Source of the DNA: an unicellular cyanobacterium SU2
GTDB taxonomy: Bacteria > Cyanobacteriota > Cyanobacteriia > Cyanobacteriales > Microcystaceae
Assembly (NCBI GenBank): GCA_002110465.1
Contig: NEED01000023.1
Span: forward strand, 457,297 to 521,296
DNA length: 64,000 bases
Reading direction: 5' to 3'
A model generated the notes under the pieces. The model worked only from the letters and a program-made list of their open reading frames with translations. It made no database searches and had not been told where the DNA came from. Made by a program: the position numbers and the translations under genes. Of this stretch, positions 44,543-54,948 are shown piece by piece; position 1 is the first letter of the stretch; the number at the start of each line of letters is the position of its first letter.

Positions 44543-46054
44543 CTATAGTGCTTGAAGTTTGTCAACAATTGATGGTTTAAGCTTCTCAAACTCTTTGCGT
44601 AACATTTGTTTAGTTTCTTTAGCTTTGCCACCTTGTAGCAATTGACTTTGATTAGACCATTGGGCTAGGTTTTTTCGTTGGTTAGGGGCAATGGTAGCTG
44701 TCATAAGGTGCTGACAAGGCTGATTTTTTTCTAAAGAGAAAAATAAAATCCAATAGCAGCCAGTATTCCTTAACAAGCGAGCGAAGTTTTGACCAGAACG
44801 GGTTTTTAAGTCAAGATAACAAGGAAGCCATCTTGGGCCATATTGGCGGTGATAAAGAACCGTCAGCCAAAGAATCATCGGATGGGGAGTGGTAACAAAA
44901 ACGAATTGGTTATAACGAATACTTGACCATCGATTGATAATATCTTGCTCATTGAGCATCACCCACAAACTCGCAAAAGTTCCCTCTGAGGCTTGTATGG
45001 TGTGGGGAAAGACAATTTTTTGCCTTGGTTTGTTGTCAGGCCAGGTCATTTTCAGACAGGAATCTTTAGCTGAAGGAAAATCCTTCGATATGAATGTTTT
45101 CGGCTCAGAGGGTTTGGCTATTACAGTAGGAGTAACCACCATCGTCTCATCTTCGGATTCGACTTCAGTTGGTTCTAGCCTTTCTAGGGCTTTTAGTAAC
45201 TCACTGATGGTTTGAGGTCGATCATTAGGTTTTTTAGCCAGACAATTAAGGATGAGATTTTCTAAGGCTGATGGAAGATTCAGTTTAGAAGGTATGGGTT
45301 TGGGTTTAGCGTAGTGATGGGCTTCATACCAACCCCCAAAAGAAGAATTTTCGGGGAGAAGGGGCATTTCCCCAGTTAGCATTTCGTACATCATAATCCC
45401 CAAACTATAAATATCAGAACGACTATCAAGTTCTTTCCCTTCAATTTGTTCGGGAGAACAATAGGCCAAGGTTCCCATAAAAGACTGAGTTTGAGATTGT
45501 CCTGATTGTACTAATTTGGCAATTCCAAAGTCTAAAATTTTCACCAATTCTCCTAAAGCCGCATCTTGTATTACCAAAACGTTACTGGGTTTAATATCTC
45601 GGTGAATAATTGGACACAATTCCCCTTGAAACAAAATCCCTTTGTGGGCGCACTCCATTCCGAAGCACATTTGTCGTGTTAGCTGTAAAAAGCGGCCCAT
45701 CGATAGGGGACGAAACTTAATAATTTCGTTGAGGGGTTCTCCTTCGAGATATTCCATCACATAGAAAGGAATTTCTTTTTCATCGACTCCATAGTCTCTC
45801 ACACGGACGATATGGATACTTTTTTCGCCTAAAAGAGCAGAAATAGTAGCTTCTCGCTCAAACCGCTCACGCATATTGTCGTTTAATAAAGCTTGGGAAA
45901 GAAATTTAACGGCGACGGTAACTCCCCCAAGGAGTTTGTCTTCAGCACGATAAACTTGACCCATCGCACCACTTCCTACTAAATCAATCAGTTGATAGCG
46001 GTTGGCTAGTAAGCGGCGGTGTCGGGCATCTTTTGTTTTTACAGGACGACTCAT
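44543..46054 (-). CDS. Serine/threonine protein kinase (PknB-type, soluble)
   Basis: The 503-residue kinase has a full catalytic domain in its first 290 residues: glycine loop VGSGAMGQVYRA (27-36), ATP lysine K50, HRDIKPSNVLV near 151, KILDFGIAKL near 173 and GTLAYCSPEQIEG near 192. No membrane helix follows. The C-terminal 200 residues begin with a Ser/Thr-rich linker and end in an unassigned helical domain (GKAKETKQMLRKEFEKLKP). The arrangement is a known cyanobacterial type. Targets are unknown. It lies just upstream of a conserved unknown gene. Confidence 0.93.
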   Translation of the reverse strand: MSRPVKTKDARHRRLLANRYQLIDLVGSGAMGQVYRAEDKLLGGVTVAVKFLSQALLNDNMRERFEREATISALLGEKSIHIVRVRDYGVDEKEIPFYVMEYLEGEPLNEIIKFRPLSMGRFLQLTRQMCFGMECAHKGILFQGELCPIIHRDIKPSNVLVIQDAALGELVKILDFGIAKLVQSGQSQTQSFMGTLAYCSPEQIEGKELDSRSDIYSLGIMMYEMLTGEMPLLPENSSFGGWYEAHHYAKPKPIPSKLNLPSALENLILNCLAKKPNDRPQTISELLKALERLEPTEVESEDETMVVTPTVIAKPSEPKTFISKDFPSAKDSCLKMTWPDNKPRQKIVFPHTIQASEGTFASLWVMLNEQDIINRWSSIRYNQFVFVTTPHPMILWLTVLYHRQYGPRWLPCYLDLKTRSGQNFARLLRNTGCYWILFFSLEKNQPCQHLMTATIAPNQRKNLAQWSNQSQLLQGGKAKETKQMLRKEFEKLKPSIVDKLQAL

Positions 46055-46141
46055 AATAATTCACAAACGATCAACAGGGTTTTTAAGAGGGGTTAGGAAT
46101 AGTGAGGTTAATAGGTGATTGTTGAGGACTCACATCCTCAA

Positions 46142-46612
46142 TTAGGGTTGACGTTCCATCGTTGCTTCCATGGTGCTAGTTAAATAGTGGCCTTTTAAGA
46201 TGCCACTCGATAGGTGATAAGTAGTTTTGTTAAGGCGATGGAAGGTTTCAAAGCCACTCCGTCTTTGGCGATCGCCTAATACCCAATATCGTTGAATAAT
46301 TGAGTTGGGAGCGATCCAACCTTCTCCTTCAACTCGTTCTAATAAGCTATGGTGAAGGATATAATTATATTGTCGTTCTCCCCCATCGAGACGGCCGCGA
46401 TATTGACAAGAAATTTCTGGGTAATGATGTCCTGGGAAGACCAATTTAGTCACCATGGTAAACCAGTTGTCTTGATTCCAGGCAATAATACTCGCTCCTT
46501 TGACGGCAATGGGCATTTCATTCCGTTCAAGCCAATTTCCTTCAATTGTCCAGCGTCCAGCCTCCATGAAAAAGGTGTGAGCCAATTTACCACTCCTGAT
46601 TCTCCTTGACAA
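46142..46612 (-). CDS. Conserved protein of unknown function, possibly beta-barrel
   Basis: The 156-residue soluble protein alternates short strands: AHTFFMEAGRWTIEGNWLER, NWFTMVTKLVF, ISCQYRGRLDGGERQYNYILHHS, SGFETFHRLNKTTYHLSSG. The WxIEGxWxER pattern and strand-rich layout suggest a lipocalin-like or similar small barrel. I do not recognise a named family. It is on the same strand as the kinase and lies 87 bases upstream of it, so they may be linked. The first residues MSRRIRSGK may be an over-extended start. Confidence 0.55.
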   Translation of the reverse strand: MSRRIRSGKLAHTFFMEAGRWTIEGNWLERNEMPIAVKGASIIAWNQDNWFTMVTKLVFPGHHYPEISCQYRGRLDGGERQYNYILHHSLLERVEGEGWIAPNSIIQRYWVLGDRQRRSGFETFHRLNKTTYHLSSGILKGHYLTSTMEATMERQP

Positions 46613-46844
46613 TAGTGACGAGAGACTTATAAATATAAGGTTTACTTTAAGGTTTCTCTCCCTAAGAATTCCCCAGAATTAAAGGAAATTAACAGTTCCC
46701 TTCGAACAGATGCTCCTATAATTTTTTCCGTAACCTCGATTAATCTTAAACATAATAGCAATAGCTACTAAATTCAGCTTGATCAAACCCCTTAATACTT
46801 TGGCTCGATATTCTTCTTAAGTGTTCTCTTATCTCCCTAAGGGG

Positions 46845-48023
46845 TCACTCTCCTACACACACGGGAAGATGAATATCTCCTAATAGCATTGACTTTTTTG
46901 CTCCTGTTACTTGGGGTAAATTGCCGAATATCCCACAAACAAATCTCCAGTAGGCTAAGACACCAAAGGCGATGGATTCTTTAAAGTCTATATTAATTCC
47001 GACATCATTGGTGGTCATAATTTGGGACTTGGGTAAGTATTGTTGTAATCTTTGGGCTAAATACTGATTACGACTTCCTCCACCACACAATAATATTTCA
47101 TTGATTGAATTTTTTATAAATTGCTCGTAGCTATGGGCAATGGATGCTACTGTTAACTCTGTCACCGTAGCTAACCAGTCTTCGTTTGTGAGACGATAGG
47201 GTTGTGCTTCTTGCCAACATTGTTCTAGGTAGGTTGGACTAAATAATTCTCGTCCGGTTGATTTGGGAGGGGGTTGTTGAAAAAATTCCTGTTCTAACCA
47301 TTTTTGGATTAAGGGTTGACAAGGGGTTCCCTGAGCCGCCCATTGACCATTTTTATCGTAGGTTTGTTGCCCATTGGTCATTTTTTGAATGGCTAAGTCT
47401 ATTAAAACGTTTCCAGGTCCTGTATCCCAGCCACGAATTTTTTGTACCCAATTAGCTTGTTGATGGGGAGGAAGATACGTTACGTTTCCTATCCCCCCAA
47501 TATTTTGAATGCAGCGATGATGAGTAGGATGGCTTAATAAATAAGCGTCAACTTTGGAAACCAAAGGCGCGCCTTGTCCTCCTGCAGCAATATCAGCAAC
47601 TCGGAAGTTACTAACGGTGGGAATTCCCGTTAAATTGGCGATAACTTCCCCTCGACCTATTTGTAAACTATACCCTAACTGGGTTTCTTTCCCTTTATCT
47701 CTTTTGCTTACAAAAGGAGGACGATGGAAGACGGTTTGTCCATGAGACCCAATTAATTCAGCACGAGGGTAGCCATTTTGAATTATCTTAGCTGCTTGAG
47801 CAAAACAGTGGGCGATCGCGTCATCTAATTGGCTTAATTCTTCAACGGAAATGGGTTTTCCACTACAAACTTCTATAATTTGCTGGCGAATTTCTTGGGG
47901 ATAGGGATAGGTTTTTCCTGCAATTAAATTAATTTTTAAGTCTAATTCTGTTCCCGTAATGTCTACTAAGGCAGCGTCAATTCCGTCTACAGATGTCCCG
48001 CTCATTAAACCAATACAATACAT
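46845..48023 (-). CDS. anmK: Anhydro-N-acetylmuramic acid kinase
   Basis: The enzyme phosphorylates and opens anhydro-MurNAc released from cell-wall turnover, giving MurNAc-6-phosphate. The 392-residue protein starts [20 protein letters not shown], a diagnostic AnmK start, followed by [11 protein letters not shown] near 89, [19 protein letters not shown] near 137, [22 protein letters not shown] near 198 and [12 protein letters not shown] near 318. Length is normal. It is divergent from the ABC exporter gene. Confidence 0.94.
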   Translation of the reverse strand: MYCIGLMSGTSVDGIDAALVDITGTELDLKINLIAGKTYPYPQEIRQQIIEVCSGKPISVEELSQLDDAIAHCFAQAAKIIQNGYPRAELIGSHGQTVFHRPPFVSKRDKGKETQLGYSLQIGRGEVIANLTGIPTVSNFRVADIAAGGQGAPLVSKVDAYLLSHPTHHRCIQNIGGIGNVTYLPPHQQANWVQKIRGWDTGPGNVLIDLAIQKMTNGQQTYDKNGQWAAQGTPCQPLIQKWLEQEFFQQPPPKSTGRELFSPTYLEQCWQEAQPYRLTNEDWLATVTELTVASIAHSYEQFIKNSINEILLCGGGSRNQYLAQRLQQYLPKSQIMTTNDVGINIDFKESIAFGVLAYWRFVCGIFGNLPQVTGAKKSMLLGDIHLPVCVGE

Positions 48024-48167
48024 CAGTTTATGTTTCTTGTTTTTCTAAATTATATATTGATAGAGTAATCACCAGAAATTGACAACTTGACTTCTAGAGT
48101 AAAACTTTGTATATTCTATGTTAATATTTCTCTAAAAGCTTAAGCTCTTATCCTTAGAAATAATTCA

Positions 48168-50150
48168 ATGTCAAATTCTTCCCGTTTCGAGTTTAACAAG
48201 AAACTTTGGTTACGTTTTATTAGGATAGCACAACCTTATTTTTTCCCAGTTGCCTCGAGACAAACAGCAATTTTTTTAGGTCTAATTGTTGCTTTATCTA
48301 TCGGAGTTGTTTCTTTATCTTTTTTGAGTGTAGTTGGCTTGACCCTCCTAGGAAAAGAAGTTTTTCCTGATTTATTTACAGGGTTTGCTCAAGAGCTAAT
48401 TAATAATGTCAATAATTTATTAAATACGCCACTTCTTTATGTCGCAACAGGAGCATTATTACTGGTTAGCATAACCTTTGCTTCTCAGAGACAAAAAATT
48501 GAAAATAAATGGGTTCCTTGGTTGTTACTCGGAAGCTTATTATTTTTGTTGCTTTCTGTGACGGGTTTGAATGTTGTTATCAGCTATGCTTTACGGTTAA
48601 TTCAAACTGCACTGAATCAGAAAAATGCAGACAGTTTTTGGCACTCCATAATTATTGTTTTCGGTATTTTTGTTGTCGCCATTCCTATTATTACCCTTTA
48701 TAGTTATACTCGGTCAAAATTTGGCTTACTCTGGCGAGAATGGTTAACCAAAAGTTTGCTAAATCGTTATTTTAATAACCGCTCTTACTATACCCTTGAT
48801 TCTAACTCTAGTCATACGGAAATTGACAACCCTGATCAACGGATTACCCAAGATGTTCAATCTTTTACTGCTGTTACCCTAGACTTTCTTTTAGACATTT
48901 TATCTTCTATTTTAAACCTGTTTGCTTTCACAACAGTGCTCTATAGTATTTCTCCAGAATTAATGTGGGCTTTATTAGTTTACGGTCTATTGGGAACGCT
49001 AGCAAGTATTAAAATTGGTCAGCGATTAATTGGGATTAACTACGAACAACTAAGGTTAGAAGCTAACTTTCGTTATAGTTTAGTTAGAGTTAGAAATAAT
49101 GCTGAATCTATTGCTTTTTATCGAGGAGAAAGATTAGAAGTAAATCAAGTTATTAAGCAATTAATGGCTGCCATAAAAAACTTTGATATTCTAATCATAT
49201 GGCAATCAATTCTTAACTTATTTCAATCAACTTATACTTATTTGCCTCAAATTATTCCTTATATTATTGTTGCTCCTTTGTACCTATCAGGAAAGTTAGA
49301 TTTTGGGGCAATCCTTCAAGCTAATTTTGCATTTTCGCAAGTTCTTTATGCCCTGTCTTTAATTACCAATAGAATGGAAAGAATTACTGAGTTTGCAGCA
49401 AGTATTAACCGTTTAGGAGAATTTTATGAATCGTTAGAAGACTCTTCAAGTAGCTATCCAATAAAAGAAGATGTAAAAGTTCAAGTCACTTATATTGATT
49501 ACGATAACAGCGATAGAATCGCACTTGAGAGAGTCACCTTAAAAACCCCAAATTATTTGAGAACACTGATTGAAAACCTTTCAGTTATGGTTAGTCCCCA
49601 ACATCATTTATTAATTATGGGAGCAAGTGGTTCAGGAAAAAGTTCTCTCCTAAGAGCAATTGCTCAATTATGGACTTCGGGAACAGGACTTATCGTGCAT
49701 CCCGAACCAGAAAAAATGTTATTTTTGCCTCAACGTCCTTATATGATTGTGGGAACATTGCGACAACAGTTGTTATATCCCAATCTCACAGAAAAAATCA
49801 ATGATAATCGATTACAAGAAATTCTAGAAATGGTTAATTTACCCAATTTAGCTGAACGTTTTGGGGGATTTGATACTCAAGAAAACTGGGAAAATATCCT
49901 GTCTTTAGGAGAACAACAACGGGTAGCGTTTGCTAGAATTTTGGTGAATCAGCCTCGCTATGCAATTTTAGATGAATCCACCAGTGCGTTAGATGTTACT
50001 AATGAAGCATATCTGTATCAAAAATTATCTCAGCAGGGGACTACTTATATCAGTGTGGGACATCGACCCACCTTAGTCGAGTACCATCAGCAATTACTTA
50101 CCATTTTCGAGGGAGGAAAGTGGGAACTCAAAGAAATTAACAAGTATTGA
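48168..50150 (+). CDS. ABC exporter, permease-ATPase fusion of the SbmA/BacA-ABCD type
   Basis: The 660-residue half-transporter has about six membrane helices (residues about 30-420) and a C-terminal ATPase. Walker A is GASGSGKSSLLRAI near 484, signature LSLGEQQRVAFARI near 580 and Walker B YAILDEST near 604. The permease has the ABCD/YddA-type layout (EIDNPDQRITQDVQSF loop). Related proteins move vitamin B12, peptides or fatty acyl compounds. The substrate is not visible. It is a single gene that converges on cdsA. Confidence 0.87.
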   Translation: MSNSSRFEFNKKLWLRFIRIAQPYFFPVASRQTAIFLGLIVALSIGVVSLSFLSVVGLTLLGKEVFPDLFTGFAQELINNVNNLLNTPLLYVATGALLLVSITFASQRQKIENKWVPWLLLGSLLFLLLSVTGLNVVISYALRLIQTALNQKNADSFWHSIIIVFGIFVVAIPIITLYSYTRSKFGLLWREWLTKSLLNRYFNNRSYYTLDSNSSHTEIDNPDQRITQDVQSFTAVTLDFLLDILSSILNLFAFTTVLYSISPELMWALLVYGLLGTLASIKIGQRLIGINYEQLRLEANFRYSLVRVRNNAESIAFYRGERLEVNQVIKQLMAAIKNFDILIIWQSILNLFQSTYTYLPQIIPYIIVAPLYLSGKLDFGAILQANFAFSQVLYALSLITNRMERITEFAASINRLGEFYESLEDSSSSYPIKEDVKVQVTYIDYDNSDRIALERVTLKTPNYLRTLIENLSVMVSPQHHLLIMGASGSGKSSLLRAIAQLWTSGTGLIVHPEPEKMLFLPQRPYMIVGTLRQQLLYPNLTEKINDNRLQEILEMVNLPNLAERFGGFDTQENWENILSLGEQQRVAFARILVNQPRYAILDESTSALDVTNEAYLYQKLSQQGTTYISVGHRPTLVEYHQQLLTIFEGGKWELKEINKY

Positions 50151-50161
50151 CAAGTAACGTT

Positions 50162-51103
50162 TTAATTGAGTAAAGGCAAAAATAAAGTGACAAAATAATA
50201 GACCAAAGGAGCCGTAAAAACATAACTATCCGTACGATCTAAAATTCCACCGTGGCCAGGAATTAATTGACCTGAATCTTTCACCCCTGCATCTCGTTTC
50301 ATCATAGACTCGGTTAAGTCTCCCAATAAACTAACAATACCAATCAATACACCTAACAAAAGTCCTGTTAAATACCAGTAAGGCCAAGCCAAATACCAAG
50401 CTCCCAATTCAGCAACAATAACACTACCTAGGAGTCCAAAAATTGCCCCTTCAACCGTTTTTTTCGGACTAATATTAGATAAGCGTGTCCGTCCCAACCA
50501 CTTCCCCATAATATAAGCACCAATATCAGCCGCCCAAATGCAGCCAAAGGCGAGAAACGTAACCATTAAAGCAGGAGGAAATAAATGGGGTTCGAGCCAA
50601 GATTCTGGCCAATATCGCATCAACGGTAAATTATTACTGGCAATGTTAACGGTGGGAACCGCATGAGCAAACCCGACTCGTAATCTTACCCAATAACTGG
50701 GTAAATACCCCCCATAGAATAATCCTAAGATAGACGTTGAGATATCAGCAATAGTGGCTAATTTAGGTTGAAATAGTAGATAAAAGCAAATTAAAGCTCC
50801 TGTCAAGGGAAACAGGGCATCAGTCAGGGGAGGGGCGATCGCAGATGTAATAAGTAACAATTGAGATACGACTAAGGTTGTCTTAGCGGCAGGAGCGATC
50901 CCTTTTGCCCTAACTAATTGAAAATATTCTAACTGTCCCAGAAAGACGATGAGGGATAGCCCTAGGGTAAAGTACCATCCTCCAATAATGAGCATGGCTA
51001 AGGCAACGGCGATGGCGACAATGGTACTGATAATGCGAGTCCAAGGCATAAGCGGGGATGGTTGATGTGAGGAGGTTAAGAAATCCTTATGAAAGGTTAA
51101 CAA
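50162..51103 (-). CDS. cdsA: Phosphatidate cytidylyltransferase
   Basis: The enzyme makes CDP-diacylglycerol from phosphatidate and CTP for phospholipid synthesis in the membrane. The 313-residue protein has eight or so helices and the CDP-OH signature near the C-terminus: GIVSLLGDLTESMMKRDAGVKDSGQLIPGHGGILDRTDS in pieces around residues 252-290. ISPKKTVEGAIFG is also typical. It converges with the ABC transporter gene, with an 11-base gap. Confidence 0.95.
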   Translation of the reverse strand: MLTFHKDFLTSSHQPSPLMPWTRIISTIVAIAVALAMLIIGGWYFTLGLSLIVFLGQLEYFQLVRAKGIAPAAKTTLVVSQLLLITSAIAPPLTDALFPLTGALICFYLLFQPKLATIADISTSILGLFYGGYLPSYWVRLRVGFAHAVPTVNIASNNLPLMRYWPESWLEPHLFPPALMVTFLAFGCIWAADIGAYIMGKWLGRTRLSNISPKKTVEGAIFGLLGSVIVAELGAWYLAWPYWYLTGLLLGVLIGIVSLLGDLTESMMKRDAGVKDSGQLIPGHGGILDRTDSYVFTAPLVYYFVTLFLPLLN

Positions 51104-51190
51104 ATTCTTCTATCTTTCATTGTATAAATTCCCTTGGATAAGAGGAGGTGAGTTATTCATGGAAAACGTCTTTAAAACCCAAAAGAGAAG

Positions 51191-51781
51191 TTAAAATTTT
51201 TCTCCACTCAAAATAAAACTAGGATCAACGGCAGCGAAGATTTGATTAAGTCCCCGCATCTCTAAACGGTTTACCCCTGCTTGAACCACTTCCACATTAC
51301 GCGCTTGAAGCTCAGCCAACCCCTCTGAAATCAGATAAAGGTTTTCTAAGGTAGTAGCAGTAGCAACAAGACGGCCACCGGGGTTCAATAACTTCCAAGC
51401 TTCTGTGATGATTGCTTTAATGGGTCGGCCACCTTCAATACAGATACGATCGGGTAACGGTTGCAATTCTCTAAAACAGTCCGGCGCACTTCCTTCAAAA
51501 ATGGTTACGTTATTGACCCCGAAGCGATCGCAGTTATGACGAATGATGTTCAGAACATCTTCATCTCGTTCTACGGCAATAATGGTACTCTCAGGACATA
51601 GTAGGCCGATTTCTACTGGTATTGTCCCTGTTCCTGCTCCAATATCCCAGAGGACTGATTGAGCATTGAGTCGTAAAGCAGAAATTAACAAAAGACGCAC
51701 TTCTCGTTTGCTCAGGGGAATCCCTGGAAAGCGTTCAAAAAGATTATCGGGAATACCAGGGGTTTTATAAGGCCAGAGCAT
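51191..51781 (-). CDS. cbiT: Precorrin-6Y/cobalt-precorrin C15-methyltransferase (decarboxylating)
   Basis: The enzyme methylates C15 and decarboxylates a precorrin intermediate in cobalamin synthesis. The 196-residue protein starts with GIPDNLFERFPGIPLSKREVR and carries WDIGAGTGTIPVEIG near residue 45 (SAM motif I), IAVERDEDVLN near 68 and ICIEGGRPIKAII near 110. Single-domain length matches CbiT rather than fused CobL. It is followed downstream by cdsA on the same strand, 87 bases away. Confidence 0.9.
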   Translation of the reverse strand: MLWPYKTPGIPDNLFERFPGIPLSKREVRLLLISALRLNAQSVLWDIGAGTGTIPVEIGLLCPESTIIAVERDEDVLNIIRHNCDRFGVNNVTIFEGSAPDCFRELQPLPDRICIEGGRPIKAIITEAWKLLNPGGRLVATATTLENLYLISEGLAELQARNVEVVQAGVNRLEMRGLNQIFAAVDPSFILSGEKF

Positions 51782-51950
51782 AGGGGGGCAATCACATTCG
51801 TTGATATTAGTTGATAAAATTTAATATACTTTAAGATATTTTTCTCCAGCAAATGACTGCTTAGGTTATCTTTCATCTCTAATAATGATTAATTTTCTCT
51901 CTTAGTTTTATCCCGGAGGAAAGACCTACGGGACTCCTCAATTTTATCAG

Positions 51951-52760
51951 TTAAAAACGAGATCCCTGATAAATTCTTTGAGATTGTTCTGAAGAAAGGT
52001 GTTCATAACCCGGTAAGTGAGGATCGTTTTTGCCATTTTTAATTGAGGTTTGACTCGCAGAAGACGGAACCTTAAAAGGAGATTGAAGTCCTAACGGACA
52101 ACTCGGATGTAAATTATATTCGGGTTCAGTTGCTTCAAGACGACTATGAGGGGCAAGAAAATCGTGGAATTTGCCATCGTAAGCTAAAACTTCTCCAGTT
52201 TCGAGACGATAAATCCAGCCATGAAGCGTTAAATTGCCTTGATGAAGTCGTGAACGAATTACCGGATAAGTTTGTAGATTATCCAATTGATTTAAAACAT
52301 TTTCAGCAACCGTCACTTCAAGAAGTTCTAGTCCTTCAAAATGACTGTAATTATCTTTAACAACACGGCGGGTTGCTTCTGCGTGTTTGAGCCAATTATA
52401 AACCAAGGGCATTTTTTCAGCTAAGCTGTCCATTTTCAGGAGACCTTTCATCGCGCCACAAAGGGAATGTCCACAGACAATAACTTGTTCAATATCCAAC
52501 GCAGAAATTGCATATTCAATGGCTGCTCCTTCTCCTCCATTCGCTGCACCAAAAGGAGGAATAATATTACCCGCGTTACGAATAACAAAAAGTTCTCCTA
52601 CTTGTGCTTGAGTGATTAAGTTAGGATCAATCCGAGAATCAGAACAAGTAATAAAAAGAATTCGGGGGTGTTGACCGTGGCTAAGTTCCTCAAACAGTTC
52701 TCTATGACTACTAAAGTACCCTGTTTGAAACTTTTCTAGTCCCTCTAATAATTTTTTCAT
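51951..52760 (-). CDS. ccaA: Carboxysomal beta-carbonic anhydrase
   Basis: The enzyme converts bicarbonate to CO2 beside Rubisco in the carboxysome. Zinc ligands are C39 (with D41 and R43 in TCSDSRIDPN), H98 and C101 (VIVCGHSLCGAM). The family core ends near residue 205. A further 65 residues carry the CcaA-type tail, ending HLSSEQSQRIYQGSRF, like the extension of Synechocystis CcaA that binds the shell protein CcmM. That tail supports a carboxysomal, rather than cytosolic, enzyme. It is divergent from the CNNM gene. Confidence 0.9.
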   Translation of the reverse strand: MKKLLEGLEKFQTGYFSSHRELFEELSHGQHPRILFITCSDSRIDPNLITQAQVGELFVIRNAGNIIPPFGAANGGEGAAIEYAISALDIEQVIVCGHSLCGAMKGLLKMDSLAEKMPLVYNWLKHAEATRRVVKDNYSHFEGLELLEVTVAENVLNQLDNLQTYPVIRSRLHQGNLTLHGWIYRLETGEVLAYDGKFHDFLAPHSRLEATEPEYNLHPSCPLGLQSPFKVPSSASQTSIKNGKNDPHLPGYEHLSSEQSQRIYQGSRF

Positions 52761-52930
52761 AGGAAAAGTGTCGCTGACTTGAGCAATTTATGACTTCATC
52801 TATACTTTATTATTATCGAAACAGGCATTCTTGTATAGAGATCTCCCCAAAATATTAAAGTTTAATAACACGGTATGATTTATCTAATGCCAAATCAAGT
52901 AAAAAAGTCTTTAATTAGAATTGTTTAACT

Positions 52931-53980
52931 ATGTTAACCATTGTTATTGTTGTATTAATTGTTTTAACGGGATCAGCCCTTTGTGCTTGTGCAGAAACTG
53001 CCTTATTTTCCATTCCTAGGGTAAAAGTTCGACAGTTAGCCCAATCCAGAAAACCAGCGGCGATCGCTCTCCAATCAATTCGCAGTAAAATGAATCGTCC
53101 TATTGCTACTATTGTTATTCTCAATAATATATTTAATATTGTTGGTAGTATCACGATTGGGAGTTTAGCCGCGAATGCTTTCGACGATAGTTGGTTAGGA
53201 TTATTTTCAGCTATTTTGACTTTTTTGATTATTGTTCTTGGGGAAATTGTTCCTAAAACAATTGGAGAACGTTATGCGGAAAAAATCAGCTTGACTGTTG
53301 CTATTCCTGTTCAGTTTTTGACTTTAGTTTTTACGCCAATTGTTTGGTTGATGGAACAGATTACGTCTCCTTTTACGAAAACCAAAAAATTACCTACGAC
53401 CAATGAGGCGGAGATTCGATTTTTAACTATGATTGGTTATAAAGAAGGCGTCATTGAGGATGATGAAGCAGAAATGATCCAACGAGTTTTTCAATTAAAT
53501 GATCTAATGGCCGCTGATTTGATGACACCGCGAGTTGTTCTTACTTTTCTTAGGGGGGATGGAACCTTAGAAGAATACCAAGAAGAAATTATTAAGTCTG
53601 AACATAGCAGAATTTTAATCATCAAAGAATCGATTGATCAGATTATTGGTTATAGTTTAAAGGACGAACTTTTGGCTGCCATTATTCAAGGGAATGGACA
53701 AAAAAAAATCAAGACCTTAATCCGTAAAGTTCATTATGTCCCTGAAACAATTAAAGCTGATAAACTACTTAAAAATATTCAAGAAACTCATGAACATCTA
53801 ATGGTAGTTTTAGACGAATATGGTGGCGTTTCAGGAGTAGTAACTTTAGAAGATGTTTTAGAAGTTTTAACCGGAGAAATTGTTGATGAAACCGATCGAA
53901 TTATTGATTTACAAGAAATTGCTCGTAAAAAACGCAAGAGTTTATTAAATTCACGGGGAATCAACGCTGAAAATCAATAA
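52931..53980 (+). CDS. CNNM/CorC-type protein with DUF21 and CBS domains
   Basis: The 349-residue membrane protein has the DUF21 transmembrane domain (SALCACAETALFSIPRVKVR near 15-35, three to four helices to about 130) followed by two CBS domains (MTPRVVLTFLRGDGTL near 197 and VLDEYGGVSGVVTLEDVLEVL near 293). Such proteins are linked to magnesium or divalent cation efflux, and were once called hemolysin-like. The usual C-terminal CorC/HlyC domain is absent, so it is the short type. A single gene. Confidence 0.9.
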   Translation: MLTIVIVVLIVLTGSALCACAETALFSIPRVKVRQLAQSRKPAAIALQSIRSKMNRPIATIVILNNIFNIVGSITIGSLAANAFDDSWLGLFSAILTFLIIVLGEIVPKTIGERYAEKISLTVAIPVQFLTLVFTPIVWLMEQITSPFTKTKKLPTTNEAEIRFLTMIGYKEGVIEDDEAEMIQRVFQLNDLMAADLMTPRVVLTFLRGDGTLEEYQEEIIKSEHSRILIIKESIDQIIGYSLKDELLAAIIQGNGQKKIKTLIRKVHYVPETIKADKLLKNIQETHEHLMVVLDEYGGVSGVVTLEDVLEVLTGEIVDETDRIIDLQEIARKKRKSLLNSRGINAENQ

Positions 53981-54020
53981 TATTTTCCTAGATTTATTAT
54001 AAATTAAAGTAATTTTTGTC

Positions 54021-54458
54021 TCAAGGTAAATATTTTTGAACAACAGTCCAACCAGTTAATCCTACTGTAAGAAACCCAAAAAATAGAATAATATTAGTTC
54101 CAATATGTAGCGATCGCACCCAAGGTTGTTTGGGATTAATTTGAGTTGCACTAATAGCGGAAATTAACACTAAGATAACAACAGAAACCCCGGCGATTAG
54201 ATGAAATGAATGACCTAAACTTCCATAATGACCAATGGTTCCTATTAAGCCAATACTTAGCAATAATAAGACCAAACTCACCATAATTGAGCCAATCCCA
54301 TAGTGAAATGGTCTTAACCAGGAGGGACGGGGAAGCTTATTGTGACGCGAATAAAACATCCATCCCCCAGAAATCGCTAAAATAGCATAAGTTGTTAGGG
54401 ATAAACCCATTGACCAAGCGGCAATTTTCCAAAGCCAAAGAAAGGATGGTAAATTCAT
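54021..54458 (-). CDS. DUF4079 family membrane protein
   Basis: A 145-residue protein with four hydrophobic helices: AAWSMGLSLTTYAILAISGGW, FHYGIGSIMVSLVLLLLSIGL, SFHLIAGVSVVILVLISAISA and SLHIGTNIILFFGFLTVGLTG. The spaced histidines (FHYG, GHYGSLGHSFH, LHIG) resemble haem-binding ferric-reductase-like bundles, as in DUF4079. Cyanobacterial, function unknown. It converges with the CNNM gene. Confidence 0.78.
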   Translation of the reverse strand: MNLPSFLWLWKIAAWSMGLSLTTYAILAISGGWMFYSRHNKLPRPSWLRPFHYGIGSIMVSLVLLLLSIGLIGTIGHYGSLGHSFHLIAGVSVVILVLISAISATQINPKQPWVRSLHIGTNIILFFGFLTVGLTGWTVVQKYLP

Positions 54459-54504
54459 GAGTCATTATTAATAATTATTGATCTGATATAGAAATCATAA
54501 CTTA

Positions 54505-54534
54505 ATAAGAAAAGGTTGCCCTTTCAGACAACCT
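54505..54534 (-). terminator. Rho-independent terminator after the DUF1830 gene
   Basis: On the minus strand AGGTTG (54534-54529) and CAACCT (54518-54513) form a stem around a ten-base loop, followed by TTTTCTTATT. Its position just downstream of the DUF1830 stop codon fits a terminator. Confidence 0.6.
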
Positions 54535-54564
54535 ACAGTCAATGGATTTAATTATCCAAATGTG

Positions 54565-54948
54565 TTAAACTAAAGCAAGTTTTAAAGAAGAAAGTTTATT
54601 ATGAGTGCCATTTTCACTCACTTCTATCGTTGTTTTATTATCGGTTGGGATGGAAACGGTGATCAGTTCCTCTTCGATTTCCTCATCATCCCCATCATTG
54701 ATACTCAAACGTTGACAAGGAATTGTATCTGAGAGAATAGCACTTGCCATCATTCCAGTATGAATTTCTAACAAGGCTTGAGGAACAGCTTCAAACACAA
54801 GGCGTTGTCCAGGAAAAACAACTCTCTCAAAATACCAGTTATCAATGTTTGTGCTCCGAACAACTTGAATTTGACTGGTTGCGTTTACATAGCAGCAAAG
54901 GAGAATATTCCTTTGTCCGGTTGGAATAGGATCGAGTATCTGGGCCAT
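54565..54948 (-). CDS. DUF1830 family protein
   Basis: The 127-residue protein has the DUF1830 core: ILLCCYVNATSQIQVVRSTN near 15-34 and NWYFERVVFPGQRLVFEA near 37-54. The rest is an acidic, low-complexity tail (NDGDDEEIEEELITV). It is soluble and cyanobacteria-specific, with no known function. A good terminator follows the gene, so it is probably its own unit. Confidence 0.82.
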   Translation of the reverse strand: MAQILDPIPTGQRNILLCCYVNATSQIQVVRSTNIDNWYFERVVFPGQRLVFEAVPQALLEIHTGMMASAILSDTIPCQRLSINDGDDEEIEEELITVSIPTDNKTTIEVSENGTHNKLSSLKLALV